NCBI GenBank assembly: GCA_024642005.1
Contig: JAHECA010000001.1
Coordinates: 186,001-250,000 of the forward strand
Origin: Robiginitalea sp.
GTDB taxonomy: Bacteria > Bacteroidota > Bacteroidia > Flavobacteriales > Flavobacteriaceae
Reading direction: 5' to 3'
DNA length: 64,000 nucleotides
Positions within the stretch are counted from its first letter, which is position 1; each line of letters begins with the position of its first letter. The translations under genes were made by a program, and so were the position numbers. The notes under the pieces were generated by a model. It saw nothing but the letters and a program-made list of their open reading frames with translations. It ran no database searches and had not been told where the DNA came from. Of this stretch, positions 43,703 to 53,458 are shown piece after piece.

Positions 43703-45901
43703 ATGGAAGTTCAGCAATTTCGTTATGACAACAAGATCGTCCAGAAGTTCCTGTACGCGACCATGCTCTGGGGCGTGGTCGGTATGCTGGTGGGGCTGCT
43801 TCTGGCCTTTATGTTCCTGTTCCCGAACCTGACCGACGGGATTTCCTGGCTGAGTTTCGGGCGCCTGCGCCCGCTGCACACCAATGCGGTGATCTTCGCC
43901 TTCGTGGGGAATGCCATTTTTGCCGGGGTGTACTATTCCACCCAGCGCCTGCTCAAGGCGCGCATGTTCAGCGACGTGCTCAGCAACATCAATTTCTGGG
44001 GCTGGCAGCTGATCATCGTGGCAGCCGCCATTACCTTGCCGCTGGGCTATACCACCTCCAAGGAATACGCCGAGCTGGAATGGCCCATCGACCTGGCAAT
44101 CGCCGCCGTGTGGGTCGTGTTCGGATGGAACCTGATCGGCACCATGCTCCGCCGGCGCCAACGCCACTTCTACGTGGCTATCTGGTTCTACCTGGCCACC
44201 TTCATTACCGTGGCGGTGCTGCACATCTTCAACAGCCTGGAACTGCCGGTAAGCGCCCTGAAGAGCTACTCGGTGTACGCCGGGGTGCAAGATGCCCTGG
44301 TACAGTGGTGGTACGGGCACAATGCCGTAGCCTTCTTTTTGACAACGCCCTTCCTGGGCCTCATGTACTATTTCGTGCCCAAGGCCGCCAACCGTCCCAT
44401 CTATTCGTACCGCCTTTCCATCGTGCACTTCTGGTCCCTGATCTTCATCTATATCTGGGCCGGGCCGCACCACCTGCTGTACACTGCCCTGCCAGACTGG
44501 GCACAGAACCTGGGGGTAACCTTTTCGGTAATGCTGATTGCCCCTTCCTGGGGTGGGATGATCAACGGGCTGCTGACCCTGCGCGGTGCCTGGGACAAGG
44601 TGCGGACCAATCCCGTACTCAAGTTCATGGTGGTTGCCATTACCGGTTACGGGATGGCCACCTTCGAAGGCCCCATGCTGTCGCTTAAAAACATCAATGC
44701 CATTGCCCACTTCAGCGACTGGATTATCGCCCACGTTCACGTGGGTGCCCTGGCCTGGAACGGCTTTATGACCTTCGGGATGATCTACTGGCTGGTCCCG
44801 AGAATGTTCAAGACACGCCTACACTCCGTGCCTATGGCGAACTTCCATTTCTGGATCGGCACCCTGGGTATCATACTCTATGCACTGCCCATGTACGTTG
44901 CGGGCTTTACCCAGGCCCTGATGTGGAAAGACTTCAACCCCGATGGAACCCTGGTTTACGGGAACTTCCTGGAGACCGTCCATGAAATTATCCCCATGTA
45001 CTGGATGCGGGCCATTGGCGGCACCATGTACCTGGCGGGGATGATCGTCATGCTTTACAACGTGATCGTCACCATCCGCTCCGGCAGCAAGGTGGAAGAT
45101 GAGCTGGCCGAGGCGCCTGCCCTGACCCGCATTTCTTCCAGGCGCCTGGCCGGGGAAAAATACCACACCTGGCTGGAGCGTCTGCCCGTGCGCTTTGCCG
45201 TGCTTTCCACCATCGCCATCCTGATCGGGGGCATCGTACAGATTATCCCCACCATCCTGGTCAAGTCAAACATCCCCACCATCAGTAGTGTGAAGCCGTA
45301 TACTCCCCTGGAGCTCGAGGGCCGCGACCTGTACATTCGCGAAGGATGCGTGAGCTGTCACTCCCAAATGATCCGACCTTTCCGCAGTGAGGTGGAACGC
45401 TATGGGGAATACTCCAAGGCGGGCGAGTACGTGTACGACCACCCCTTCCTTTGGGGCAGCAAGCGCACCGGGCCCGACCTGCTGCGCGTGGGAGGCAAGT
45501 ACTCCGACAACTGGCACCTGAACCACATGTACGACCCGCAGAGCACCTCTTCCGGATCGATCATGCCGGCCTACCAGTGGCTGGTGCGCAACGAGCACGA
45601 CCGCAGCGCCGTCGAAGCCAAGATGCGCGCCATGGTTACCCTGGGGGTTCCCTATACCGACGAAGACATCTCAGGGGCCCAGGCCGCTATGGCCGCCCAG
45701 GCGACCCAGATAGAAAAGAACCTGTACAACGACCCTGAATTCGCCCGCTCATACGAAGAGGAAAAGAGATTCGCCCAGGATAACGGGCTGCCATTCGTGG
45801 AGATGCGCGACCGTGAAATCGTTTCCCTGATCGCCTACCTGCAGCGCCTGGGTACCGACATCAAGATCGAAGGCCAGACCAACGTAACCCAAAACCAGTA
45901 A
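43703..45901 (+). CDS. ccoNO: Fused cbb3 oxidase subunits I and II (CcoN-CcoO)
   Basis: 732 residues. The N-terminal part (about 1-480) is CcoN with twelve or so membrane helices; haem and CuB histidines are seen in LHTNAVIF, YGHNAVAFF, GPHHLLYTALP and IAHVHVGALAWNG. After a linker and one more helix, the CcoO part (about 520-732) carries one haem-c motif, Cys549-Val-Ser-Cys-His553. The fusion is known in Bacteroidota. It is the catalytic core of a high-affinity terminal oxidase that reduces oxygen to water and pumps protons. Confidence 0.96.
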   Translation: MEVQQFRYDNKIVQKFLYATMLWGVVGMLVGLLLAFMFLFPNLTDGISWLSFGRLRPLHTNAVIFAFVGNAIFAGVYYSTQRLLKARMFSDVLSNINFWGWQLIIVAAAITLPLGYTTSKEYAELEWPIDLAIAAVWVVFGWNLIGTMLRRRQRHFYVAIWFYLATFITVAVLHIFNSLELPVSALKSYSVYAGVQDALVQWWYGHNAVAFFLTTPFLGLMYYFVPKAANRPIYSYRLSIVHFWSLIFIYIWAGPHHLLYTALPDWAQNLGVTFSVMLIAPSWGGMINGLLTLRGAWDKVRTNPVLKFMVVAITGYGMATFEGPMLSLKNINAIAHFSDWIIAHVHVGALAWNGFMTFGMIYWLVPRMFKTRLHSVPMANFHFWIGTLGIILYALPMYVAGFTQALMWKDFNPDGTLVYGNFLETVHEIIPMYWMRAIGGTMYLAGMIVMLYNVIVTIRSGSKVEDELAEAPALTRISSRRLAGEKYHTWLERLPVRFAVLSTIAILIGGIVQIIPTILVKSNIPTISSVKPYTPLELEGRDLYIREGCVSCHSQMIRPFRSEVERYGEYSKAGEYVYDHPFLWGSKRTGPDLLRVGGKYSDNWHLNHMYDPQSTSSGSIMPAYQWLVRNEHDRSAVEAKMRAMVTLGVPYTDEDISGAQAAMAAQATQIEKNLYNDPEFARSYEEEKRFAQDNGLPFVEMRDREIVSLIAYLQRLGTDIKIEGQTNVTQNQ

Positions 45902-45904
45902 GCC

Positions 45905-46099
45905 ATGATGAAGTTTGTACAGCAAAACCTGGAGCACATAGACGGGGTGGCCGCCTACCCCATGTTCTCCCTCCTCCTGTTCTTCCTGTTCTTCGTGGTC
46001 CTGTTTTGGTGGGTTCTTACTGCCTCCAAGAAGCACATCCGGGAGATGAGCGAATTGCCCTTAGAAGATGATCAACAACCAAACCCTCAAGAAAAATGA
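45905..46099 (+). CDS. ccoQ: cbb3 oxidase small subunit CcoQ
   Basis: 64 residues with one membrane helix (YPMFSLLLFFLFFVVLFWWVL) and a short charged tail. Size, helix and place between ccoNO and ccoP identify it as CcoQ, which stabilises the complex. Its stop overlaps the ccoP start (ATGA). Confidence 0.88.
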   Translation: MMKFVQQNLEHIDGVAAYPMFSLLLFFLFFVVLFWWVLTASKKHIREMSELPLEDDQQPNPQEK

Positions 46100-47046
46100 G
46101 AAATTCAATACCGTCCTGGATACGCGTCACCGTTCTGTTTTTCCTGGTCTTCGCCCTGATGGAGTACTTTATCGATTCAGGGGACAAACCGGCCTTTCTG
46201 GCCTATCCTGTAACCCAGTTTTTCCTCCTGATGGTGCTGCTGTTGCTCATCGCCATCGAGATGATTTTGAAGTCGATCGAGAACATCATGTTCCAGACGC
46301 TTTCGGAAGAAGGCAAGAAACGCTACCTGGAAACCCGCAAGCAACCCTGGCAATGGGCCTGGGGCAAGCGGGTATACCAGAATCTTACCGCCAGCCGGCC
46401 GATCGCTGAAGAAGGCGAAATCCTTATCGACCACGACTACGACGGCATCAAGGAGCTCGACAACCGCCTCCCCCCGTGGTGGATCTATCTCTTCTATGCC
46501 ACAATCCTTTTCGGAGCCATCTACCTGGTGCGCTTCCAAATTCTGGGCGATTATACCCAGCAAGAGGAATTTGAACAGGAAATGGCCGATGCCCGGCAGG
46601 CGGTCGAAGCATACCGGAAGACCGCCAAAGACCTCGTTGACGCCAGCAGTGTGGAGTTGCTTACCGAAGCTTCCGACCTGCAGGCGGGCCAGGCCATATT
46701 CAACACCAATTGCGCCGTTTGCCACAAACCCGACGGCGGAGGGTCTATCGGTCCTAACCTCACGGACGATTACTGGATTCTGGGCGGGGGCATCGGCAGT
46801 GTCTTCCAAACCATTTCCGAAGGCGGCCGCAACGGGAAAGGGATGGTTTCCTGGAAATCGACCCTGAAACCGGTCGAAATAGCTCAGGTGGCCAGCTATA
46901 TCATTAGCCTGCACGGCACCAATCCGCCAGACGCCAAGGCCCCAGAAGGCGACCTGTATACCGATCCGAATGCCCCGGCAGCGGTGGCCCCTGCGGCCGC
47001 CGATTCTACCGCAGTGGAAGCCGATTCGGGCGCAGGAGGGGAATAA
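46096..47046 (+). CDS. ccoP: cbb3 oxidase subunit III (CcoP) with a single haem-c site
   Basis: 316 residues. Two N-terminal helices (about 8-25 and 38-57) are followed by a CcoP-type region with another helix (LPPWWIYLFYATILFGAIYLV) and a cytochrome c domain with Cys206-Ala-Val-Cys-His210. Classical CcoP has two CxxCH motifs; no second one exists here. The tail is rich in Ala, Pro and acidic residues. It passes electrons to the CcoO part. Confidence 0.93.
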   Translation: MRNSIPSWIRVTVLFFLVFALMEYFIDSGDKPAFLAYPVTQFFLLMVLLLLIAIEMILKSIENIMFQTLSEEGKKRYLETRKQPWQWAWGKRVYQNLTASRPIAEEGEILIDHDYDGIKELDNRLPPWWIYLFYATILFGAIYLVRFQILGDYTQQEEFEQEMADARQAVEAYRKTAKDLVDASSVELLTEASDLQAGQAIFNTNCAVCHKPDGGGSIGPNLTDDYWILGGGIGSVFQTISEGGRNGKGMVSWKSTLKPVEIAQVASYIISLHGTNPPDAKAPEGDLYTDPNAPAAVAPAAADSTAVEADSGAGGE

Positions 47047-47089
47047 CGCGAAGTACCCCCCGCCCCATCGCCAATGAAAGTGACCCGAA

Positions 47090-48508
47090 ATGAGTGAACA
47101 AAACGAACGCTTCCGCGATTCGATCGCCACGATAAGCGAGGAAGGGAATAGGGCGTGGATTTTTCCGAAGAAGCCGAGTGGCCGGTATTATACCAGCCGC
47201 AAATGGGTGAGTTATTTGCTGCTGGCCTTTTTGTTTGCCTCGCCTTTTATCAAGGTAAACGGCAACCAGTTCCTGATGCTGAACGTGCTCGAACGCCGCT
47301 TCAACATCTTCGGCTTCCCGTTCTGGCCCCAGGATTTCCACCTGTTCGTGATCTCCATGATTATCGGGGTAATCTTCGTAGCCCTGTTCACGGTGGCCTT
47401 CGGCCGCATATTCTGTGGCTGGATGTGCCCCCAGACCATTTTTATGGAAATGGTATTCAGGCGTATCGAATTCTGGATCGACGGCGACCGGGGGGCCCAA
47501 ATGCGCCTGGCCCGCATGCCATGGAACGGCTATAAAATCGGAAAGCGCCTGCTGAAATGGACCGTTTTTTTCCTGATTTCGTTTTTGATCGCCAACATTT
47601 TCCTGGCTTACCTGATATCCAGCGACAAACTGCTGCAGTACATTACCGACGGGCCCGCCCAGCACCTGGGTACCCTGGCTGCCCTGCTCATCTTTACGGG
47701 CGTTTTCTATTTCGTGTTTACCTGGTTCCGCGAGCAGGTGTGCATCATTGCCTGCCCATACGGGCGCATGCAGGGCGTGCTGCTCGACAATAAGTCGGTA
47801 GTGGTGGCCTACGACCACAAACGGGGCGAACGGGAGAGCGGGCGCAAGAAATTCCGCAAGAGCGAAGACCGATCGGCACTCGGCTACGGCGATTGTATTG
47901 ACTGCAAGCAGTGTGTGCACGTTTGCCCCACCGGGATCGATATCCGCAACGGCACCCAGCTGGAGTGCATTAACTGTACGGCCTGTATAGACGAATGCGA
48001 TACGATCATGGAGAAAGTGGGGCTTCCCACGGGCCTGATCCGCTATGCCAGCGAAGACGAGATCGTGAAAAAGGAGAAGTTTCGCTTCACCTCCCGGATG
48101 AAGGGGTATGCGGCCGTGCTGGTCGTTTTGACCGGGGTGCTCATCGGTATGTTGTTTTTGCGCAACGACCTGGAGGCAACCATTTTACGCCTGCCCGGCC
48201 AGCTGTATCAACGCATGGATGACAACATGATCCGGAACATCTATACCTACAAGCTAATCAATAAGACAAGCCAGGATGTGCCGGATGTGAGTTTTCGCCT
48301 GCTCTCGCACCCGGGAACCATTACATTCGTAAAGGGAGAGGGCTTTGATGTGCCGGCAGAGGCCTTATCGGAAGGCACCGTCTTTGTAGACATAAAGAGT
48401 GCCGCCCTGAATGGCGACAAGGATAAACTGAAAATAGGGGTCTACAGTCACGGGGAGCTCATCGAGACGGCCACCATCCGCTTTCTGGCGCCCCGCTCAT
48501 ATAAATAA
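47090..48508 (+). CDS. ccoG: cbb3 oxidase assembly ferredoxin-like protein CcoG
   Basis: 472 residues. Five or so membrane helices, with NapH-type cysteine motifs CGWMCPQ and CIIACPYGRMQG, then two 4Fe-4S ferredoxin motifs (CIDCKQCVHVCP and CINCTACIDEC), one more helix, and a C-terminal Ig-like IMP domain. CcoG (FixG/RdxA) acts as a copper reductase in cbb3 assembly. It is 8 bases before ccoH. Confidence 0.94.
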   Translation: MSEQNERFRDSIATISEEGNRAWIFPKKPSGRYYTSRKWVSYLLLAFLFASPFIKVNGNQFLMLNVLERRFNIFGFPFWPQDFHLFVISMIIGVIFVALFTVAFGRIFCGWMCPQTIFMEMVFRRIEFWIDGDRGAQMRLARMPWNGYKIGKRLLKWTVFFLISFLIANIFLAYLISSDKLLQYITDGPAQHLGTLAALLIFTGVFYFVFTWFREQVCIIACPYGRMQGVLLDNKSVVVAYDHKRGERESGRKKFRKSEDRSALGYGDCIDCKQCVHVCPTGIDIRNGTQLECINCTACIDECDTIMEKVGLPTGLIRYASEDEIVKKEKFRFTSRMKGYAAVLVVLTGVLIGMLFLRNDLEATILRLPGQLYQRMDDNMIRNIYTYKLINKTSQDVPDVSFRLLSHPGTITFVKGEGFDVPAEALSEGTVFVDIKSAALNGDKDKLKIGVYSHGELIETATIRFLAPRSYK

Positions 48509-48516
48509 CAACGACT

Positions 48517-48963
48517 ATGAAATGGAACTGGGGAACCGGGATTGTGCTTGCCTTTGTGGCCTTTATCTCCTTTATCATGTACTTCGTGGTGGTGGCCAAC
48601 AGCGACCCGCGCGCCGACCACGATCTGGTTACCGAAGAGTACTATAGGAAAGAACTCGAGTACCAGGGAGACCTGACCGCGTCTGACAACCTGCAGGCCT
48701 TCGGCGGCAGGGTGGCAATCATCCGACAGGCCGAAGGGCTGCAGGTTCGCTTTCCGGCCGGCATGGACCCCCAAAAAATAAACGGGAAAATGTTCCTTTA
48801 CAGACCGTCCAATAAGCAATTGGATTTTGAATTGCCGATTCAAAATTCCGACACGCTTCAGCTCATACCCGCAAGCCGCTTATTGGATGGTCGCTGGGAC
48901 ATCAAGCTCTCCTGGACCTACGAAGGAAAACCCTATCTCTATAAAGAAAGGGTTACCTATTAA
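48517..48963 (+). CDS. ccoH: cbb3 oxidase assembly protein CcoH
   Basis: 148 residues. One N-terminal helix (GIVLAFVAFISFIMYFVVV) is followed by the FixH pattern YYRKELEYQ and a periplasmic beta-rich domain ending in LSWTYEGKPYLYKERV. Works with CcoG and CcoI in assembly. Confidence 0.9.
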   Translation: MKWNWGTGIVLAFVAFISFIMYFVVVANSDPRADHDLVTEEYYRKELEYQGDLTASDNLQAFGGRVAIIRQAEGLQVRFPAGMDPQKINGKMFLYRPSNKQLDFELPIQNSDTLQLIPASRLLDGRWDIKLSWTYEGKPYLYKERVTY

Positions 48964-49054
48964 TGGGCTGTCTAGGTTAGGTGCCAAGTGGTAAATTAAT
49001 TATGCTCCTGAAATAATCGGGACCTTTGCGCATGAGCACAATTTCACATTCAGC

Positions 49055-49765
49055 ATGATTGCAACCGCCTTTCTCCTCGGCCTCATGGGTAGCCTGCACT
49101 GCATCGGCATGTGCGGGCCCATTGCCTTCATGCTGCCGCTCGACCGGGGGAGGCCTGCCCTTCGCTACCTGCAGCTGGGCATGTATCACCTGGGCAGGGC
49201 CCTGGCCTACGGCCTGATCGGCCTCGTCTTCGGCCTGGTTGGAAAAGGGCTTTACCTGTTCGGCTTCCAGCAAAAGCTATCGATCGTCCTGGGACTGATC
49301 ATGATCGCCTCGGTGCTTATTCCCGCTCGTTATTTCAAGGGCTGGAAATTCACCCGGCCGCTCTACCGGCTCATCGGCCGCCTGCAGGCCGCCCTGGGCA
49401 GTCAGCTGAAAAAGCGCAGCCCCGACACCTTTTTGAGTATTGGTTTTTTAAACGGGTTTTTACCCTGCGGCCTGGTTTATATGGCCCTGATCGGCGCCAT
49501 GGCCCTGGCATCGGCCCCGGAAGGGGCACTTTATATGGTTGTCTTCGGGCTGGGCACCCTGCCGCTGATGAGCGCTGCCGCGCTGTTCGGGAAATTTCTC
49601 AAGGGGCGCTGGGCGCCCGCCCTGCGCAAAGCCATCCCGGTTTTTGTGGCCCTTGTCGGGCTGTTGTTCGTCTTGCGGGGGCTGGGACTGGGAATTCCCT
49701 ACGTTTCCCCGAAGATACAGCAACACGCAGTGCAGACTGCAGTGGAATGCAACCCGCAGGAGTGA
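49055..49765 (+). CDS. TauE/SafE or DsbD-like membrane protein of the cco cluster
   Basis: 236 residues with about six membrane helices. The N-terminal FLLGLMGSLHCIGMCGPIAF has the paired cysteines and GxxxSxxHCxxMCGP pattern of the UreH/TauE-SafE-like proteins that often close cbb3 operons, and a repeat (FLNGFLPCGLVYMAL) carries the third cysteine. It probably transports copper or reducing power for oxidase maturation; this is inferred from context. It starts 91 bases after ccoH. Confidence 0.82.
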   Translation: MIATAFLLGLMGSLHCIGMCGPIAFMLPLDRGRPALRYLQLGMYHLGRALAYGLIGLVFGLVGKGLYLFGFQQKLSIVLGLIMIASVLIPARYFKGWKFTRPLYRLIGRLQAALGSQLKKRSPDTFLSIGFLNGFLPCGLVYMALIGAMALASAPEGALYMVVFGLGTLPLMSAAALFGKFLKGRWAPALRKAIPVFVALVGLLFVLRGLGLGIPYVSPKIQQHAVQTAVECNPQE

Positions 49766-49819
49766 GTACAACTTTGTGAATGCAGCCTGTGGCCTTTTGT
49801 TATACCTAACCTGAATCAG

Positions 49820-51085
49820 ATGAAACTTGTTTCCCTGGATACCGCCGCTTCGTATGTCAAGTCGGGTGACCGCATTTTTGTGCAGGGCGCAGCCATGACC
49901 CCAAATCGCCTGGTGAATGCCATCTGCGAGCGTTACCGCGAACTCCGCGAAGTCGAAATTGTCTCGATCCACACCGACGGAGACGTTTTTTTCGCCCGAG
50001 AACCCTACCGGAATTCCTTCCGGATCAATACTTGCTTCGTGGGGGGGAATGTGCGGGACGTGGTCAATACGAACCGCGGCGATTACATCCCGATCTTCCT
50101 GAGCGAGATTCACCTGCTCTTTCGCCGGAACATATTGCCTGTGGATGTGGCCGTGGTACAGGTTTCACCGCCCGACAAACACGGCTATTGCTCCCTGGGG
50201 GTATCGGTAGACGTAACCTTGCCGGCAGTGCAGTGTGCGCGCCGGGTCATTGCCCAGGTAAATCCCTTGGTGCCACGCACCCACGGCGACGGCATTGTGC
50301 ACGTGAGCCAGATAGACGCCCTGGTGGAAGCCAACGAACCGATCCACCAGTATGCCCCGGGGGAAATATCTGAGACCGAGGCCCAGATTGGCCGGCATGT
50401 GGCTTCCCTGATTGAAGACGGGGCAACCCTGCAGATGGGCATCGGCAGCATTCCCAATGCCGTACTGGGCAACCTGGGCGGCCACAAGCGGCTGGGCATC
50501 CACACCGAGATGTTTACCGACGGCATTCTGTCGCTGGTAGAGGCCGGGGTGGTTACAGGAGAGGAAAAGGCACTCGAAACCAATAAGATCGTGACCTGCT
50601 TTGCGGCCGGTTCCCAAAAGCTGTACGACTTCATCGACGACAACCCCCTGGTCCATTTCAAGGAGGCAGCCTATACGAACGACACTGCAAACATCCGCCG
50701 CAACCCCAGGGTAACCGCCATCAACAGTGCCATTGAGATCGATCTGACGGGGCAGATCTGCGCCGACACCATTGGCAGCCTGCAGTATTCAGGTGTGGGG
50801 GGGCAAATGGATTTTATCAGGGGAGCAGCCCTCTCGGAAGGCGGTAAGCCGATTATTGCTCTGCCCTCTGTTACCGCCAAGGGCATCTCCAAAATAACCC
50901 CTTTCCTTCGCCACGGGGCCGGGGTAACCACCACCCGGGCTCACGTGCATTATGTGGCTACCGAGTACGGGGTGGTAAACCTGTTTGGCAAGAACCTCAA
51001 GCAACGGGCCGATGCCCTTATCTCCATCGCCCATCCCAACCACCGGGAAGGCCTGCAGGCGGCAGCCCGGGAGCGGTTCGGATGA
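49820..51085 (+). CDS. Acetyl-CoA hydrolase/CoA-transferase family protein
   Basis: 421 residues in two CoA-transferase domains. The conserved glutamate is in GIHTEMFTDGILSLVEAG, CoA-binding features are GIGSIPNAVLGNLGGH, and the C-terminal part has SGVGGQMDFIRGAALS and HYVATEYGVVNLFG. Relatives include 4-hydroxybutyrate and succinyl CoA:acetate CoA-transferases and acetyl-CoA hydrolases. It moves CoA between short acids. Context gives no clear choice among them. Confidence 0.87.
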   Translation: MKLVSLDTAASYVKSGDRIFVQGAAMTPNRLVNAICERYRELREVEIVSIHTDGDVFFAREPYRNSFRINTCFVGGNVRDVVNTNRGDYIPIFLSEIHLLFRRNILPVDVAVVQVSPPDKHGYCSLGVSVDVTLPAVQCARRVIAQVNPLVPRTHGDGIVHVSQIDALVEANEPIHQYAPGEISETEAQIGRHVASLIEDGATLQMGIGSIPNAVLGNLGGHKRLGIHTEMFTDGILSLVEAGVVTGEEKALETNKIVTCFAAGSQKLYDFIDDNPLVHFKEAAYTNDTANIRRNPRVTAINSAIEIDLTGQICADTIGSLQYSGVGGQMDFIRGAALSEGGKPIIALPSVTAKGISKITPFLRHGAGVTTTRAHVHYVATEYGVVNLFGKNLKQRADALISIAHPNHREGLQAAARERFG

Positions 51086-51153
51086 AACCGGGATTCAGGT
51101 TGTTGCGCCGGGGGGAAAGGCGTATCTTTCTGCGTAAACCATAACCAGACCCG

Positions 51154-52548
51154 ATGAAAAAAGCTGCACCCTCCAGAAGGTCATTCCTGAAAAAGACCTC
51201 CCTGCTCACCGCCGGTATAACAGCCGGCCCCTATTTGTTAAATTCCAGGCCCCACAACCAGCTGCTCCTGCGGCCTGAGCCCGGGCCAGTGCTGTACAGC
51301 GCCAACGACCAGGTGCAACTCGGCCTGATCGGCTGTGGCATTCAGGGCATATACGATACCCGGTCGGCCCTGCAGGTTCCCGGGGTTAAGCTCACCGCTG
51401 TTTGCGACCTGTATACCGGCAGGTTGGAGCGAGCCACCGAACTCTGGGGAGAAGGCCTGCTGCTGACGCGCGACTACCGCGAGCTGCTCGCCCGCCCCGA
51501 TGTGGATGCCGTTATCGTCGCCGTGCCCGACCACTGGCACAAACGCATCACCATTGAGGCCCTGAAGGCCGGGAAGGCGGTTTACTGCGAGAAGCCGATG
51601 GTACAAAAAGCCTCAGACGGCCATGAAATCATCGCAGCCCAGAAAGCCAGCGGAAAAATCTGCCAGGTAGGCAGCCAGGGCATGTCTTCCCTGGGCAACG
51701 AGAAGGCCAAACAACTATACGAGGCGGGCGCCATCGGGGAGGTGGTCATGCTCGACATGTACAACGACCGCTACAGCTCGGAAGGAGCCTGGCAGTATCC
51801 GATACCCCCCGACGCCAACCCCGATACGGTCGACTTTGACACCTTTCTCGGCACGGCCCCCAGGGTGCCCTATGAAAACGTGAGGTTCTTCCGCTGGCGC
51901 AACTACCGCGATTACGGTACCGGGGTGGCCGGCGACCTGTTTGTGCATGCCTTCTCTACCCTGCATTACATCCTGAGCTCGAACGGGCCGGTCAAGGCCC
52001 TTTCGACGGGAGGGCTGCGCTTCTGGAACGACGGCCGCGACGTGCCCGACGTGACGCTCACCTTCTACGACTTTCCCAAGACGGCAACCCACGCGGCCTT
52101 CAACGCCGCCTTCCGGGTCAATTTCATCGCCGGAGGCGGGGGTGGAGGCGGGTTCAGGCTGGTAGGCACCGAAGGCTCCATGGAAGTGGGGCAAAGCAGC
52201 GTCAAGCTCAGCCGGACCCGCCTCGACCAGGACCCCGGGGGGTATTCCATGATTGCCCACACCGAGGCCAACCAGGAGAAAATGAAGGCCGAATGGGCGC
52301 TAATGGAACCTGCCCGCCGAGGCGAAGCCCTGGGGCTCGGCGAGACCGTTTTCGAGGCACCCCGGGATTACAAGGGGGCGCACTACGACCATTTCTACAA
52401 CTTTTTCGATGCCATACGCGGCAACCGATCCGTGGTGCAAGACCCCACCTTCGGTCTGCGGGCGGCCGGGGCCGCGCTCCTGGCCAACGAAAGCTATTAC
52501 CGGAGCGAGCCCGTAAAATGGGACCCCAATGCCATGAAGCTCCTCTGA
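51154..52548 (+). CDS. Tat-exported Gfo/Idh/MocA oxidoreductase
   Basis: 464 residues. Twin-arginine signal (SRRSFLKK, about 1-30). A Rossmann domain has GLIGCGIQGIYD and the EKP motif in YCEKPMVQ, with a C-terminal alpha/beta domain from about 190. A glycine run (GGGGGGG around residue 330) is notable. These periplasmic enzymes oxidise or epimerise sugars with NAD(P). It is preceded by the CoA-transferase gene but probably separate from it. Substrate unknown. Confidence 0.86.
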   Translation: MKKAAPSRRSFLKKTSLLTAGITAGPYLLNSRPHNQLLLRPEPGPVLYSANDQVQLGLIGCGIQGIYDTRSALQVPGVKLTAVCDLYTGRLERATELWGEGLLLTRDYRELLARPDVDAVIVAVPDHWHKRITIEALKAGKAVYCEKPMVQKASDGHEIIAAQKASGKICQVGSQGMSSLGNEKAKQLYEAGAIGEVVMLDMYNDRYSSEGAWQYPIPPDANPDTVDFDTFLGTAPRVPYENVRFFRWRNYRDYGTGVAGDLFVHAFSTLHYILSSNGPVKALSTGGLRFWNDGRDVPDVTLTFYDFPKTATHAAFNAAFRVNFIAGGGGGGGFRLVGTEGSMEVGQSSVKLSRTRLDQDPGGYSMIAHTEANQEKMKAEWALMEPARRGEALGLGETVFEAPRDYKGAHYDHFYNFFDAIRGNRSVVQDPTFGLRAAGAALLANESYYRSEPVKWDPNAMKLL

Positions 52549-52561
52549 GCCTGTAAAATCG

Positions 52562-52599
52562 GAAAGGGAGGCGTCCGCTTGCGGATTCGCCTCCCTTTC
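52562..52599. terminator. Strong bidirectional hairpin between convergent genes
   Basis: A perfect 12-bp stem (52562-52573 with 52588-52599) encloses a second 5-bp stem TCCGC/GCGGA. It lies between the Gfo/Idh/MocA gene and uspA, which converge. No long T run follows, so it is a terminator by position and strength. Confidence 0.65.
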
Positions 52600-52621
52600 G
52601 CTAACAGCAACTATAAATCGG

Positions 52622-53443
52622 TCAAATCTTAAAAGTGATTACCGGGATGGCCGAGTGATTGGCCAGGTCTTCCCCAATGCTTCCCATAAAGAAGTGGGAG
52701 ATGCCCCTGCGGCCGTGGGTGGGGATGCCCACCAGGTCGGCCCCTACCGAAGCGCAGTAGTTCACCACGCCCCGCTCCACGCTGTAATCGTTGTACTGGT
52801 CTACCACCATTCCAATCTTGGCTTCCTTTAAAAAGTTGGCCACCAATTGGTTGATATCGCCCGAGCTCATAAAGTGGTCGCCGGGGGTGTTGATGTATAC
52901 CGCCCTGAATTCGGCTCCCAGGCTATCGGCAAATTTTTTGGCGCGTCGGAAAGCCGGCATGCAGTCTAACTGGAAGTCGCAGGCAAAGACAAAGGTCCCT
53001 ATCTTGAAATCTTCCCGGTCTTTCTTCACTACCAACACGGGAATTTCAGAGGTCCGAACTACTTTTTCGGCGTTCGAGCCGAAGAATATCTCCTGCAGGC
53101 CATCGGTGCCGTGAGAACCCATTACAATCAGGTCGGCCTTGTGTTTTTCGGCCACCTCGTTCACCTCTGAGAACACCTTGTAGTGTTTGATCACAGGTGT
53201 AATGGATACGCCTTTCAGGTAGGGCTTGCTGAGAAAGTCTGCCAGGCGCTTTTCAGCCGCTTTGATCAGAAATACGGTCTGTTCGGGGTGGTAGGCTTCC
53301 GAAGAGGTAATCATGGCGTAGTTGAGCTCAAGCATGTGCAACACCAGAATGGCTGCGTTATGCTTTTTGGCCAGGGAGGCCGCCGTTTTTAACGCATACT
53401 CTGATTGTTGCGAAAAGTCAACGGGAACAATGATTGTTTTCAT
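52622..53443 (-). CDS. Universal stress protein, tandem UspA domains
   Basis: 273 residues, two UspA domains. The first opens MKTIIVPVDFSQQSEYALKTA and ends with VMGSHGTDGLQEIFFGSNAEKVVRTSEIPVLVV; the second ends with GIPTHGRRGISHFFMGSIGEDLANHSAIPVI. The second domain keeps a G-x-x-G-x9-G-like nucleotide-binding pattern. It is 15 bases downstream of hemN, so the FNR-like box before hemN likely governs both. Confidence 0.92.
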   Translation of the reverse strand: MKTIIVPVDFSQQSEYALKTAASLAKKHNAAILVLHMLELNYAMITSSEAYHPEQTVFLIKAAEKRLADFLSKPYLKGVSITPVIKHYKVFSEVNEVAEKHKADLIVMGSHGTDGLQEIFFGSNAEKVVRTSEIPVLVVKKDREDFKIGTFVFACDFQLDCMPAFRRAKKFADSLGAEFRAVYINTPGDHFMSSGDINQLVANFLKEAKIGMVVDQYNDYSVERGVVNYCASVGADLVGIPTHGRRGISHFFMGSIGEDLANHSAIPVITFKI

Positions 53444-53458
53444 GGGTTTGGATTTTGG

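Noticed and set aside
48968-49815. 9-base inverted pair AGGTTAGGT / ACCTAACCT around the TauE/SafE-like gene
   Set aside because: Short and about 830 bases apart, easily due to chance, with no target duplication or other sign of mobility.
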